The notes: generated by a model from the letters alone, not told the origin. Positions 1 through 7,438 are shown, counted from the first letter of the stretch. The stretch: 8,480 bases of DNA from Candidatus Krumholzibacteriia bacterium (GCA_026387805.1 JAPLKY010000401.1:1-8480), one strand, 5' to 3'. Numbers and translations are program-made.

Positions 1-3000
1 CAGGAAACCAATCTCACCGTGCAAGGCAGCGAGAAGATCGCGATATCGGGCCGCTCGGACTGGTGCTCGAACTGCCCCAAGACCGAGGGCCAGGTGCGGC
101 AGGATAAGTTCCCCGATCTCAACATGGAGCAGGAGCTCAACGTGAGCCTGCGCGGGACCATCGGGGAGAAGATCAACGTCGAGATCCAGCACTCGAGCGC
201 CGGGGAGGGGGCGCAGTCGACGAACCGCGTGCGGATCAACTACAAGGGCTTCGACGACGACGTCATCCAGCTCATCGAGATGGGGGATACCGACCTCAGC
301 CTCTCCGGCGCCCAGCTCGTGAGCTATTCGGGCGCGGCGAAGGGCCTTTTCGGCGTGAAGGCGGTCGCGAAGGCGGGACCGCTCGATCTCACCGTCATCG
401 CGAGCAAGGAGGAGGGGGAGACCGCCACGGGATCCTTCACGACGTCGGGAGGCCAGGTCAATACGATACCGATCAACGATTTCGATTTCATCGAGCGGCA
501 ATTCTTCTTCTTCGAAAATCCCGGGGACGCCTTCACCCAGGCGGGATTCGACTCTATCTTTCCGGTCATCGGCGGGCCGAACAACGATGAAGTCGAGGTC
601 TTCGTCTCGCTCGGGAATTCGGAGCTGCCGGTCGATTTCGAATACACGGGCAACGCCTACGTCGACGCGGACAACAGCAGATTCAGGGATTGGAACAACA
701 CGACGGAAAATCCCGACGACGAGCTGGGAACGCCGTATAACGGCAGATACCGGCAGCTCTTCATGGAGAACGGCGACTTTGCGCTCATTCGCGACTACTC
801 TCCCGGAGACGACGACGTGCGCTACATCGGCATCGAGCTCTCGCAGTCCCTCGAAAAATCGCGGCGGCTCGCCGTTCGCTACCGGGCGCGGAACATATAT
901 ACCGGCGAGGAGTTCATCGTGGGCAACTACCCCTACGAGAACAAGGGCACGGATCGGGAGGAGAAGTACATGCCGGCGAACAGCGCCCAGACCGGTTTCG
1001 TCGGCAAGGTCCTCTGCCTTATGGATAGCGGCGATGGGTCGTCGGGGAAGCGCGAAACCGATCCGATCTGGAATATGATGATGCGCAACGTGTACTCTCT
1101 CGGTTCCAGCCAGATCGATCCGAAGTCGCTCAGGATACGCATCGAGGACACGTCGAACAACAGCAACAAGAATATTCACCCGGCCTCGAATCTCAGCTAC
1201 CTCAGGATCTTCGGCCTCGACCGCGTCATCAACAACACGGGCCTTCCCGGCAAGGACGATCTCGTCGATAACACGCTCGGCGTCATCGATTACGAGCGCG
1301 GCTACCTCATGTTTCCCTTCTACGAGCCCTTCAATCCTCCCGCGTGGAGGACGCATCAGTATCTCAACGACGCGAGCGACCCGCGAGAGTCCGGTTTCGT
1401 CGACTCGTTGCTCATCCTCGACAAGAAGCTCTACACGACGTCGGAAAAGAAGATCCAGGAGAACGACAATCATTACGTGATCGTCGTCGAGTCCTCGAGC
1501 GGCCAGCGCGTGTTTCAGCTCTCCGCCTACGACATTATCGAGGGGAGCGAAACGGTCACCGTCGACGGGACGAGGCTCGCGCGAGACGCCGATTATACGA
1601 TCGACTATGCGAGCGGAACGGTGATTCTGAAAACGAACATTCTCCCCGATTCGAAGGTCGATATCGACTACCAGCACAAACCGCTCGTCGGCGGCGGAAA
1701 GAATTCGCTTCTCGGCTTCAGCGCGAACCTCAACCTCTCGCAGAATTCGCGCGTCAACGGGACGTTCCTCTACAGCTCCATGGGCTCGCCGAAATATCTG
1801 CCCCGCCTCGGGGAAGAGCCGGGCCGCATGATGGCCGCGGATCTCAACGGAAGCTTCGTCTTCCATCCGAAGGCGATGACCGCCGCGGCGAATCTTCTCC
1901 CGCGCGTCGACACGAACGCACAGAGCTCCCTGAACATCGGCGGCGAGATCGCGGTCAGCATGCCCAATCCGAACGTGAAGGGGGACGCGAACATCGACGA
2001 CATGGAGGGTGTCGAGGAAACCAACGCGGTGGGTCTGCTGCGGAGGGGCTGGTACCCGGCAAGCCCGGCGATCAAGGTCGTCGACGGGGCCGATTCTCTC
2101 CGCGGTCCCGAAACGCAGGGCGATTTCCGCTGGTACAACGCGGCGAGGACGGGGAAGCAGGAGTATTTCATCACGAGCAAGCGCGATCTCAACCCCGGTC
2201 TCGACGAGCGCGAGAATTCCACCGTGAGCTCGCTCTTCCTCAGCGCGATCAGCCCCCTGCCCGGACAGTGGGGCGGCATCATGACCGGCTTCCCGGGCGG
2301 CGGGCTCGATCTCTCGAGTGCGCAGTATCTCGAGATCTGGGTGAACGATTTCGCCTTCGACCCGGCGGATTCCACTCCGCGGGGCGGCACGGTGCACGTC
2401 GATTTCGGACGAATAGACGAGGATTTCTACAAGCCCGATCAGGGCGTGTTCGACAACGAGGACAAGCTGCCGTACGGATGGACGATCTACGAGGACACCG
2501 GCTTCGACGGCGAAGCATGCACCTACCCGACCGATTTCGGCGACGGGAACTGGATCGCGAACGAAAGCTGCTACCGGGGCATCGACTGTCGCAAGGGAAA
2601 CGGTATGCAGGATTCCGAGGATCTCAACGGCAACGGGTACCTCGACGAAACCAACGCGTACTATTCCATGACCTTCAATCTGGCCGATTCCGCCGAGATC
2701 GACGTCCAGCGCGATTTCCCCAAGGACAGGTATTCGACGTACTGGAACGATCCCGCCAAAACGCTGAATCCGCGCAAAGCCTGGCGCAAGTACCGCATCG
2801 ATCTCGCAAAAGCGCAGACGGTGAAGGACGAGCCCCGTCTCGACGCCATCCAGCATATGCGGATCTGGATAGAGGGGGCCGATTCTCTCATCGCGTTTTC
2901 CGACGCCCGCGTCATCGAGATCGCCGAGGTTCAGTTCGTCGGAAGCCGCTGGGAATTCAACGGCATCAGGAACCTCGCCGACAGCCTCGATTCGAGCGGT

Positions 3001-5856
3001 GCCGCTCCCGGACAGAGGTTCACCATCGGCGCCATAAACAACAAGGATGACGCGAGCCAATACCGGTCGCCGTATCAGGTCCAGCAGGAAGAGGGCATCT
3101 CGAACAAGGAAGGATCGCTCCGACTCAACTTCGAGAGTTTTGCGGGCGCCACCTCGTTCCGCGCGGTGAAACGCTTCTTCGGGCAGGGGCAGAACTATCA
3201 GCAGTACCGTGCGCTCCAGTTCTTCGTGAACCCCAACTACGCGGTCGATAACGTCAGCTTCTACCTGCAGGTCGCGTACGACAGCATGAACTACTACGAG
3301 ATCGAGGTGCCGTTCGATACGCTCGATTCCCGTCAGTGGTTTCTGGTGAACGTCAACCTGGGCGACCTCACGAATCTCAAGGTCGGCACGACTGAGAATA
3401 TCGTCAGGAAGCAGATCCGCGACGCGATCGAACCGTCGCGTATCTACATGGCCACCCTGCGCGGCAACCCGACTCTCTTCAACGTCCGGTTTCTCTACGT
3501 CGGACTCCGGAACCGGACCGATCAGACGATCGACGCGGGGGAGGTCTGGTTCGACGATCTCAGACTCACGGACGTGCGCAGGGACATCGATCACGCGGAA
3601 AACGTGCGGCTCACGGCCGATTTCGCGGGCATCCTCCAGCTGAGCACGAACTGGACGAGGACGGGGCCCGAATTCCGTTCGCTCCGCCAGAGCCGCGGGA
3701 GCGGCACGACGAACAGCGGCTTGAACCTGAGCGCGAAGACGGAGATCAATCACTTCATTCCGACCGCGGGCTTCAATCTCCCCGTGAACTTCCAGTACAA
3801 CTCGACGAACATGCTCCCGAAATACATGATCAACAGCGACGTCGAGATCGCGGATCCGGCCGTGCGCGACAGTTTGAAGAACGTTTCGGCGAGCTACGGA
3901 TTCAACGTGTCGATGAGCAGGCGCGGCTCGTCCAACGCCATCATGAGGAATCTGTTCGATAACCTGAGGACCGGATTCAGCTACTCGAAGCGGTACAACT
4001 ATTCGCCGACGAGGCGCGATACCACGTGGACGATGAACGGGAATCTCAACTATCAGATTCAGTTCCGGGACAAGCGCGAGCTCGGTCTTTTCAAGGGCAT
4101 CAAATGGCGCTACTGGCTCTCGAGCGCGTCCTACGAAACGGGGGCGAGCCGCCAGACCAAGGAAGAGTACACGCGGAGCGGCACCAGCGAGTTGGTCAGG
4201 CGTCCGTTCTTCTATGACGCGAGATGGAGCAACGCGGTCAACACGCTCTACGAGCCCTTCGACGCGGTGAAGATCACGTTCAACATGAGCGACCAGCGGG
4301 ATCTCGGCGTCGATCATACCTTCCGCGGGGTGCCCATCGGCGTGGAGACGAGCTTCGGGCATAATCTCAGCTTCAATTACCAGCCGAGCCCCCAGACCCC
4401 CATCCTGTCCGAGTTCAATCCGCGGTTCGATTTCAAGAGCAGGTACGCGGAGGATCTGGCCCCGGGCAAACGGCAGGGCGAGGATCCGTTCGGGACGCGA
4501 TACATCAACAACCAGCGCGAGATGACGTTCGCTTTCATGGTGGACGCCGGGCGGTACATCACGCTGCTCGGCGAGAAGACGCATTTCATCCAGGCGGGAG
4601 GGCAGCCGAAGCGCAGGGCGCAGAGTTTCGGAGGGTCGGCGTCGGGGGGCATGAACGCCGCGAAAGCCATGGAGGAGATGAGGCTGCGGAATGAGGCGAA
4701 CGCCAAGAAGAACGAGAATGCGGGCAAGATCGAAGCGCTCGAGGGGGACGAGACCCCCGCTGTTCCCCAGGGAGGCGTCACGCCCGGCCGGCCGTCTCCG
4801 GCTCAACCGCCGCCGGGATCCCCGTCGGGAGGTCTCAACAACCTCGGGATGCGTCGCGTCGCGGGGGATACGATTTCCGCGGCGATGGCGGATACCTCCG
4901 GCGCGGCGAAGGTCGATACGGCCGCGGCGCGAGCGGATACGACCGCCGTCCGGAAGCGCGATCCGCTCATGCCGGTGAGAAAGCTCGTGCGGCTTCTCGG
5001 TTCGATCGAGCCCCTGAACGCGAACGTCAACCTCGATCATCGCAGCTCCTACGAGAGGATCTACGAGCGCGCCGACCTGTGGTATCAGCTCGGTTTCACC
5101 GACAAGGCCGGCGTTCCGAGCTCCGGGGATTCCGTCGAGGACAATTCCCCGCTCAGGGCGACGAACAACGTCAGCGTCGACTTGCGGTCATCCATCGGGC
5201 TCACCGCGAACATCGGGCTCGAGGCGAAGGCGAGATTCGACATGGGGCAGGACGAATCGAGCGGTAGAAGAACGAAGAACAGCCGCTCGACGTGGCCGGC
5301 GCTCACCCTCGACTGGAAGGGGATGGAGAAATACCGCTACCTGAGCAGGTTCATCACTCAAAGCAATTTCGTCGTGAGCTTCGAACGGAGGAGGAGCGAG
5401 AGCCAGAGCGGGCTGGAGAACGCCTATACGGTGAGTCCCAACTGGAACCTCGAGTGGAAGAACAAGCTCTCGAGCAACCTGGGCTTCAATTTCAACAAGA
5501 AGACGCGCGTGAAGAACGATCTGGAGCTCTGGGACAAGAGCTGGACGGTCATCGTCGCCTTGAAGTACAATATCGAGGGAAGCCGGGGCTTCGGCATTCC
5601 GCTCCCGCTCCTGAACAAGAAGAAATTCAGCTTCAAGAGCGTGCTCACGACGGGGCTCAACCTCCAGTACAATATGCTCACGACGCAGATCGATCCCGCT
5701 TCGGCGGTGCTTTCGATATCGCCGAACGTTTCCTACCGTTTCAGCAACAGCGTGCAGGGCGGGGCGGGGGTCGATTACAAGAGGACGTCGGGCGGACGAT
5801 TGGGGCAGGTGCGCCAGATGATCGACGTTCGCTTGAGCGCGGAATTCAGATTCTGA
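1..5856 (+). CDS. sprA: SprA-like type IX secretion outer-membrane translocon, 5'-partial
   Basis: SprA is the giant outer-membrane beta-barrel through which type IX secretion cargo leaves the periplasm. The frame is open from base 1 (first codons Gln-Glu-Thr-Asn) to a TGA at 5854-5856, giving 1951 residues; family members are roughly 2400, so the N-terminus with its signal peptide lies off the left edge. Window-residue landmarks: a first SprA_N-type region at about 30-150, with 'GFDDDVIQLIEMGD' and 'GAAKGLFGVKA' matching the family's Y.G.ED.I..IE.GN and LFGVKT blocks; a 'DGTRLARDADYTIDYASG' block near 521; a second region at about 580-670 ending in 'DANIDDMEG' (family: DDFEG); and 'GEVWFDDLRLTDV' near 1181 (family: E.W.NELRLTD). 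Alternating barrel strands then run to the C-terminal '...RLSAEFRF', whose final Phe fits a BAM beta-signal. There are six cysteines (22, 25, 339, 840, 857, 863) and a disordered loop at about 1532-1650. No frameshift is seen. Family assignment rests on remembered motif order, not on a search. Confidence 0.93.
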   Translation, partial: QETNLTVQGSEKIAISGRSDWCSNCPKTEGQVRQDKFPDLNMEQELNVSLRGTIGEKINVEIQHSSAGEGAQSTNRVRINYKGFDDDVIQLIEMGDTDLSLSGAQLVSYSGAAKGLFGVKAVAKAGPLDLTVIASKEEGETATGSFTTSGGQVNTIPINDFDFIERQFFFFENPGDAFTQAGFDSIFPVIGGPNNDEVEVFVSLGNSELPVDFEYTGNAYVDADNSRFRDWNNTTENPDDELGTPYNGRYRQLFMENGDFALIRDYSPGDDDVRYIGIELSQSLEKSRRLAVRYRARNIYTGEEFIVGNYPYENKGTDREEKYMPANSAQTGFVGKVLCLMDSGDGSSGKRETDPIWNMMMRNVYSLGSSQIDPKSLRIRIEDTSNNSNKNIHPASNLSYLRIFGLDRVINNTGLPGKDDLVDNTLGVIDYERGYLMFPFYEPFNPPAWRTHQYLNDASDPRESGFVDSLLILDKKLYTTSEKKIQENDNHYVIVVESSSGQRVFQLSAYDIIEGSETVTVDGTRLARDADYTIDYASGTVILKTNILPDSKVDIDYQHKPLVGGGKNSLLGFSANLNLSQNSRVNGTFLYSSMGSPKYLPRLGEEPGRMMAADLNGSFVFHPKAMTAAANLLPRVDTNAQSSLNIGGEIAVSMPNPNVKGDANIDDMEGVEETNAVGLLRRGWYPASPAIKVVDGADSLRGPETQGDFRWYNAARTGKQEYFITSKRDLNPGLDERENSTVSSLFLSAISPLPGQWGGIMTGFPGGGLDLSSAQYLEIWVNDFAFDPADSTPRGGTVHVDFGRIDEDFYKPDQGVFDNEDKLPYGWTIYEDTGFDGEACTYPTDFGDGNWIANESCYRGIDCRKGNGMQDSEDLNGNGYLDETNAYYSMTFNLADSAEIDVQRDFPKDRYSTYWNDPAKTLNPRKAWRKYRIDLAKAQTVKDEPRLDAIQHMRIWIEGADSLIAFSDARVIEIAEVQFVGSRWEFNGIRNLADSLDSSGAAPGQRFTIGAINNKDDASQYRSPYQVQQEEGISNKEGSLRLNFESFAGATSFRAVKRFFGQGQNYQQYRALQFFVNPNYAVDNVSFYLQVAYDSMNYYEIEVPFDTLDSRQWFLVNVNLGDLTNLKVGTTENIVRKQIRDAIEPSRIYMATLRGNPTLFNVRFLYVGLRNRTDQTIDAGEVWFDDLRLTDVRRDIDHAENVRLTADFAGILQLSTNWTRTGPEFRSLRQSRGSGTTNSGLNLSAKTEINHFIPTAGFNLPVNFQYNSTNMLPKYMINSDVEIADPAVRDSLKNVSASYGFNVSMSRRGSSNAIMRNLFDNLRTGFSYSKRYNYSPTRRDTTWTMNGNLNYQIQFRDKRELGLFKGIKWRYWLSSASYETGASRQTKEEYTRSGTSELVRRPFFYDARWSNAVNTLYEPFDAVKITFNMSDQRDLGVDHTFRGVPIGVETSFGHNLSFNYQPSPQTPILSEFNPRFDFKSRYAEDLAPGKRQGEDPFGTRYINNQREMTFAFMVDAGRYITLLGEKTHFIQAGGQPKRRAQSFGGSASGGMNAAKAMEEMRLRNEANAKKNENAGKIEALEGDETPAVPQGGVTPGRPSPAQPPPGSPSGGLNNLGMRRVAGDTISAAMADTSGAAKVDTAAARADTTAVRKRDPLMPVRKLVRLLGSIEPLNANVNLDHRSSYERIYERADLWYQLGFTDKAGVPSSGDSVEDNSPLRATNNVSVDLRSSIGLTANIGLEAKARFDMGQDESSGRRTKNSRSTWPALTLDWKGMEKYRYLSRFITQSNFVVSFERRRSESQSGLENAYTVSPNWNLEWKNKLSSNLGFNFNKKTRVKNDLELWDKSWTVIVALKYNIEGSRGFGIPLPLLNKKKFSFKSVLTTGLNLQYNMLTTQIDPASAVLSISPNVSYRFSNSVQGGAGVDYKRTSGGRLGQVRQMIDVRLSAEFRF
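2518..2655 (+). other. Cysteine-rich, EF-hand-like Ca2+-binding segment within SprA
   Basis: Three of the protein's six cysteines (window residues 840, 857 and 863) cluster immediately before an Asp/Asn-rich loop, 'DLNGNGYLDETN' (residues 874-885, bases 2620-2655). D874, N876, N878, Y880, D882 and N885 fall on EF-hand/dockerin loop positions 1, 3, 5, 7, 9 and 12, although position 12 is Asn rather than the usual acidic residue. It lies between the 'DDMEG' block and the C-terminal barrel, so it is probably a surface or periplasmic loop. Calcium binding and disulfide formation are inferences from the pattern. Confidence 0.5.
4594..4953 (+). other. Predicted disordered loop in the SprA barrel
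   Basis: Window residues 1532 to about 1651 break the alternating beta-strand pattern of the barrel. In order they hold a Gly/Ser-rich start, a charged, probably helical Ala/Glu/Lys/Asn segment (residues such as AAKAMEEMRLRNEANAKKNE), a Pro/Gly-rich stretch and a small repeat of Asp-Thr units. Barrel-like strands are present on both sides, so this is most simply a long loop between strands. Which side of the membrane it faces cannot be read from the sequence. Confidence 0.6.
4864..4947 (+). repeat. Short in-frame 'DT' tandem repeat, 24-bp period
   Basis: Four copies of GATAC(G/C), encoding Asp-Thr, begin at 4867, 4891, 4915 and 4936, with spacings of 24, 24 and 21 bases. The intervening codons are Ala-rich, giving 'GDT', 'ADT', 'VDT' and 'ADT' units. 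The repeat is imperfect and lies wholly inside the disordered loop of the SprA gene, so a protein-level low-complexity spacer is more likely than a regulatory DNA element. Confidence 0.6.
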
Positions 5857-5860
5857 GGAG
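5855..5860 (+). promoter_or_regulatory. Ribosome binding site overlapping the sprA stop codon
   Basis: GAGGAG is a strong Shine-Dalgarno match, five bases (ATACG) before the M28 gene's ATG at 5866. Its first two bases are the last two of the sprA TGA. A ribosome terminating on sprA would cover this site, which suggests translational coupling and a shared transcript. It also fixes the start codon of the downstream gene. Confidence 0.75.
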
Positions 5861-5865
5861 ATACG

Positions 5866-6768
5866 ATGCGGATACTCGCGATTCTCGCCGCGGTGTGCGC
5901 CGCGGCGATTCATTGCAGCGGATGCGCGCGGAGCGCTCCGCCGGCATTCGACGGCGCGTCGGCCTTTGCGTTCCTGAAGGAGCAGTGCGACATGGGACCG
6001 CGATATCCGGGATCGCCGGGGCACGCGGCGATCCGGCGGTTTCTCGTCGAGAAGCTCGCCGCGTTCGGCGCGAGCGTGGCACAGCAGCCGTTCGAGGCGG
6101 TGCTCTCGACGGGAGATACGCTTCGTCTCGTGAATATCGTCGGCGCATACCGCCCGGACGCCCGGAAGCGGATCCTCCTCGGCGCCCACTATGATACGCG
6201 GCCGCGCGCCGATCGGGACCCCGATCCCGCGAATCGCGCGCGGCCGATCATCGGCGCGAACGACGGGGGAAGCGGCGTCGCCGTTCTGCTCGAGCTCGCG
6301 CGTCTGCTTGCCGCCTCGAAGCCGTCCGTCGGCGTCGACCTGGTCTTCTTCGACGGCGAGGACAGCGGCGAGGAGGGAAAGGCGATGGACTACCTGCTCG
6401 GATCGCGCCGCTACGCGAAGAGCCTCGGCGGCAGCCCTCCGTACGCCGTGATCGTGATCGACATGGTCGGGGAGCGCGATTCGCGCATACCCGTCGAAGG
6501 CTTTTCCGCGGCCGCTTCCCCGGCGCTCTGCGCCCGGATATACGGGATAGCGCGGACGCTCCGCGTGCCCAATCTCGTGCAGTCGCGGGGCTCGTCGATC
6601 ATCGACGACCATCTTCCCTTCATCCAGGCCGGCATCCCCGCGATCGATCTCATCGACTTCGAGTACCGGTACTGGCACACGCTCGCCGACACGCCCGATA
6701 AATGCTCGAGCGAGAGTCTCGCGGCCGTCGGGAGCGTGCTCGTCCGTTACCTCTGGGAAGAGCGATAG
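5866..6768 (+). CDS. M28-family zinc lipoprotein, glutaminyl-cyclase-like
   Basis: This 300-residue protein is predicted to be a periplasmic, membrane-anchored zinc enzyme. Type II glutaminyl cyclases, an M28-fold branch, convert N-terminal Gln to pyroglutamate; other M28 members are aminopeptidases. A hydrophobic signal (residues 3-15) leads to a lipobox-like C17-S-G-C20; Cys at -3 is atypical, so lipidation at C20 is probable rather than certain. Metal and catalytic candidates in family order are H108 ('GAHYDTRP'), D133 ('GANDGGSG'), E165-D166 ('FFDGEDSG'), D199 ('VIDMVG'), D247-D248-H249 ('IDDHLPF') and W270-H271 ('YWHTLADT'). The 'PGSPG' near 49-53, 'DDHLPF..AGIPAIDLI' and 'WHT' blocks resemble human glutaminyl cyclase more than generic aminopeptidases. 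Length fits the family with no extra domains. It follows sprA by nine bases and precedes a terminator-like hairpin. Family confidence is high; cyclase versus aminopeptidase activity is inferred. Confidence 0.85.
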   Translation: MRILAILAAVCAAAIHCSGCARSAPPAFDGASAFAFLKEQCDMGPRYPGSPGHAAIRRFLVEKLAAFGASVAQQPFEAVLSTGDTLRLVNIVGAYRPDARKRILLGAHYDTRPRADRDPDPANRARPIIGANDGGSGVAVLLELARLLAASKPSVGVDLVFFDGEDSGEEGKAMDYLLGSRRYAKSLGGSPPYAVIVIDMVGERDSRIPVEGFSAAASPALCARIYGIARTLRVPNLVQSRGSSIIDDHLPFIQAGIPAIDLIDFEYRYWHTLADTPDKCSSESLAAVGSVLVRYLWEER

Positions 6769-6781
6769 GCCAATATTTCTC

Positions 6782-6814
6782 TTGATTTCCTCCCCCCTTT
6801 CCGCTAGGTATTGT
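6782..6814 (+). promoter_or_regulatory. Possible weak promoter for the rimP-nusA operon
   Basis: TTGATT (6782-6787) matches four of six -35 consensus bases. A -10 element could be TAGGTA at 6805-6810 (17-bp spacing but a poor match) or TATTGT at 6809-6814 (four of six, but 21-bp spacing). The region is AT-richer than the flanking genes and upstream of a conserved operon, which is the main argument. A transcript from here would carry a leader of roughly 55-60 bases containing the hairpin at 6825-6855. Confidence 0.3.
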
Positions 6815-6824
6815 GCAGTTGGTG

Positions 6825-6855
6825 TGGGGCTTGGGATGCCCCATTTTTGTTTTTT
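6825..6855 (+). terminator. Rho-independent terminator or attenuator before rimP
   Basis: TGGGGC (6825-6830) pairs with GCCCCA (6838-6843) across a seven-base loop, and the stem is followed by TTTTTGTTTTTT (6844-6855). This is a textbook intrinsic terminator on the + strand; the short six-pair stem and the G interrupting the T-tract suggest moderate strength. It lies 57 bases after the M28 stop and its T-tract ends 19 bases before the rimP ATG, so it can end the sprA-M28 transcript and may also act as a leader attenuator for rimP-nusA. Confidence 0.8.
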
Positions 6856-6862
6856 AGCGCGC

Positions 6863-6867
6863 GGGGA
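6863..6867 (+). promoter_or_regulatory. Ribosome binding site for rimP
   Basis: GGGGA lies seven bases before the ATG at 6875. It supports that start over an in-frame TTG at 6782, which would place the terminator hairpin inside the coding region and add an N-terminal extension not usual for RimP. Confidence 0.6.
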
Positions 6868-6874
6868 CGGATGT

Positions 6875-7396
6875 ATGGAACCCGGCAAAGAGCTGAGCGA
6901 GCTCATCGAGCGCGAGCTCGGCGTTCTCGGGTATGAGGTCATCAAGACGGAGGCCCTCTTCTCCGGGAGGCGCAAGGCGCTCCGCATATTCATCGATCGC
7001 CCGGAGGCGCCGGTGACGATCCATGATTGCGTCCGGGTCACGAAGGCCCTCGGGCTCGTGCTGGACGCTTCGGAGACGGTTCCCGGTCCCTACAATCTCG
7101 AGATCTCCTCGCCGGGATTGGCGCGGCCGCTCACGAAGCCGGCTCATTTCGCGCGGTTTCGGGGAGAGCGCTCGCGCGTGGAGTATCTCGACGACGCGGG
7201 CGTCAAGACGACGGCGATCGGGGCGATCGTGGACGCGTCCGAAACGGCGGTCACCATATCCGTGGATGGGGTCGATCGGGTCATCCCCCATGCGAGGATC
7301 GTCAAGGCGAACCTGCATCCCGCCGACCAGGGCCTGCAGGAACCGGAGGGCTGCCGGCAGCCGCGGCGCGGAAGGCGCGACGGCAAAAGGTTTTGA
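6875..7396 (+). CDS. rimP: Ribosome maturation factor RimP
   Basis: RimP binds the 30S subunit and assists late assembly in the cytoplasm. The 173-residue product has the family's two-part layout. The N-terminal alpha/beta domain (about 1-86) contains 'LGYEVIKTE' near 18-26, 'LRIFIDRP' at 36-43 and the signature 'YNLEISSPGLARPL' at 73-86. An SH3-like C-terminal domain follows (about 90-150), then a basic tail (RQPRRGRRDGKRF). Family length is usually about 150-180, so this is full length. The ATG at 6875 was chosen because of its GGGGA Shine-Dalgarno and because the protein then begins where RimP homologues do. nusA follows after 57 bases, the conserved rimP-nusA order. Transcription probably starts in the gap upstream and must pass the hairpin at 6825-6855. 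Confidence 0.95.
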   Translation: MEPGKELSELIERELGVLGYEVIKTEALFSGRRKALRIFIDRPEAPVTIHDCVRVTKALGLVLDASETVPGPYNLEISSPGLARPLTKPAHFARFRGERSRVEYLDDAGVKTTAIGAIVDASETAVTISVDGVDRVIPHARIVKANLHPADQGLQEPEGCRQPRRGRRDGKRF

Positions 7397-7421
7397 CTTT
7401 GTCCCTGAACTGAAATAAAAT
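7393..7421 (+). promoter_or_regulatory. Strong sigma70-type promoter upstream of nusA
   Basis: TTGACT (7393-7398) and TAAAAT (7416-7421) each match five of six consensus bases, with the optimal 17-bp spacing. Transcription would begin near 7428, giving a leader of about 26 bases that holds the nusA Shine-Dalgarno. The rimP stop codon TGA (7394-7396) lies inside the -35 hexamer. In such GC-rich DNA, a near-consensus pair in the only intergenic gap of the operon is unlikely to be incidental, but activity is inferred. Confidence 0.65.
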
Positions 7422-7438
7422 ACGACGATTATCCGAAA

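Noticed and set aside
1344..3050. 568-codon + strand frame inside sprA
   Set aside because: This is a frame-shifted, extremely Arg-rich reading of sprA. The in-phase SprA frame is continuous and carries the conserved DDMEG and related blocks.
5292..6194. 300-codon + strand frame across the sprA/M28 junction
   Set aside because: It is out of phase with both real genes, rich in Arg/Glu/Gly, and has no plausible ribosome site or domain.
6789..6829. Antiterminator pairing between the C-run at 6792-6797 and GGGG at 6826-6829
   Set aside because: Only four contiguous pairs form across a loop of about 28 bases, too weak to compete with the six-pair terminator. The C-run may also lie upstream of the transcription start.
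6782..6874. Upstream in-frame TTG start for rimP
   Set aside because: It would encode 31 extra residues through a strong terminator hairpin and T-tract. The ATG at 6875 has a better Shine-Dalgarno and matches the usual RimP N-terminus.
5188..7041. 617-codon open frame on the - strand
   Set aside because: It runs antisense across the end of sprA, all of the M28 gene and the start of rimP, with an Arg/Glu/Ala-rich composition typical of reverse frames in GC-rich coding DNA. It has no recognisable domain, and the + strand genes carry clear family motifs.
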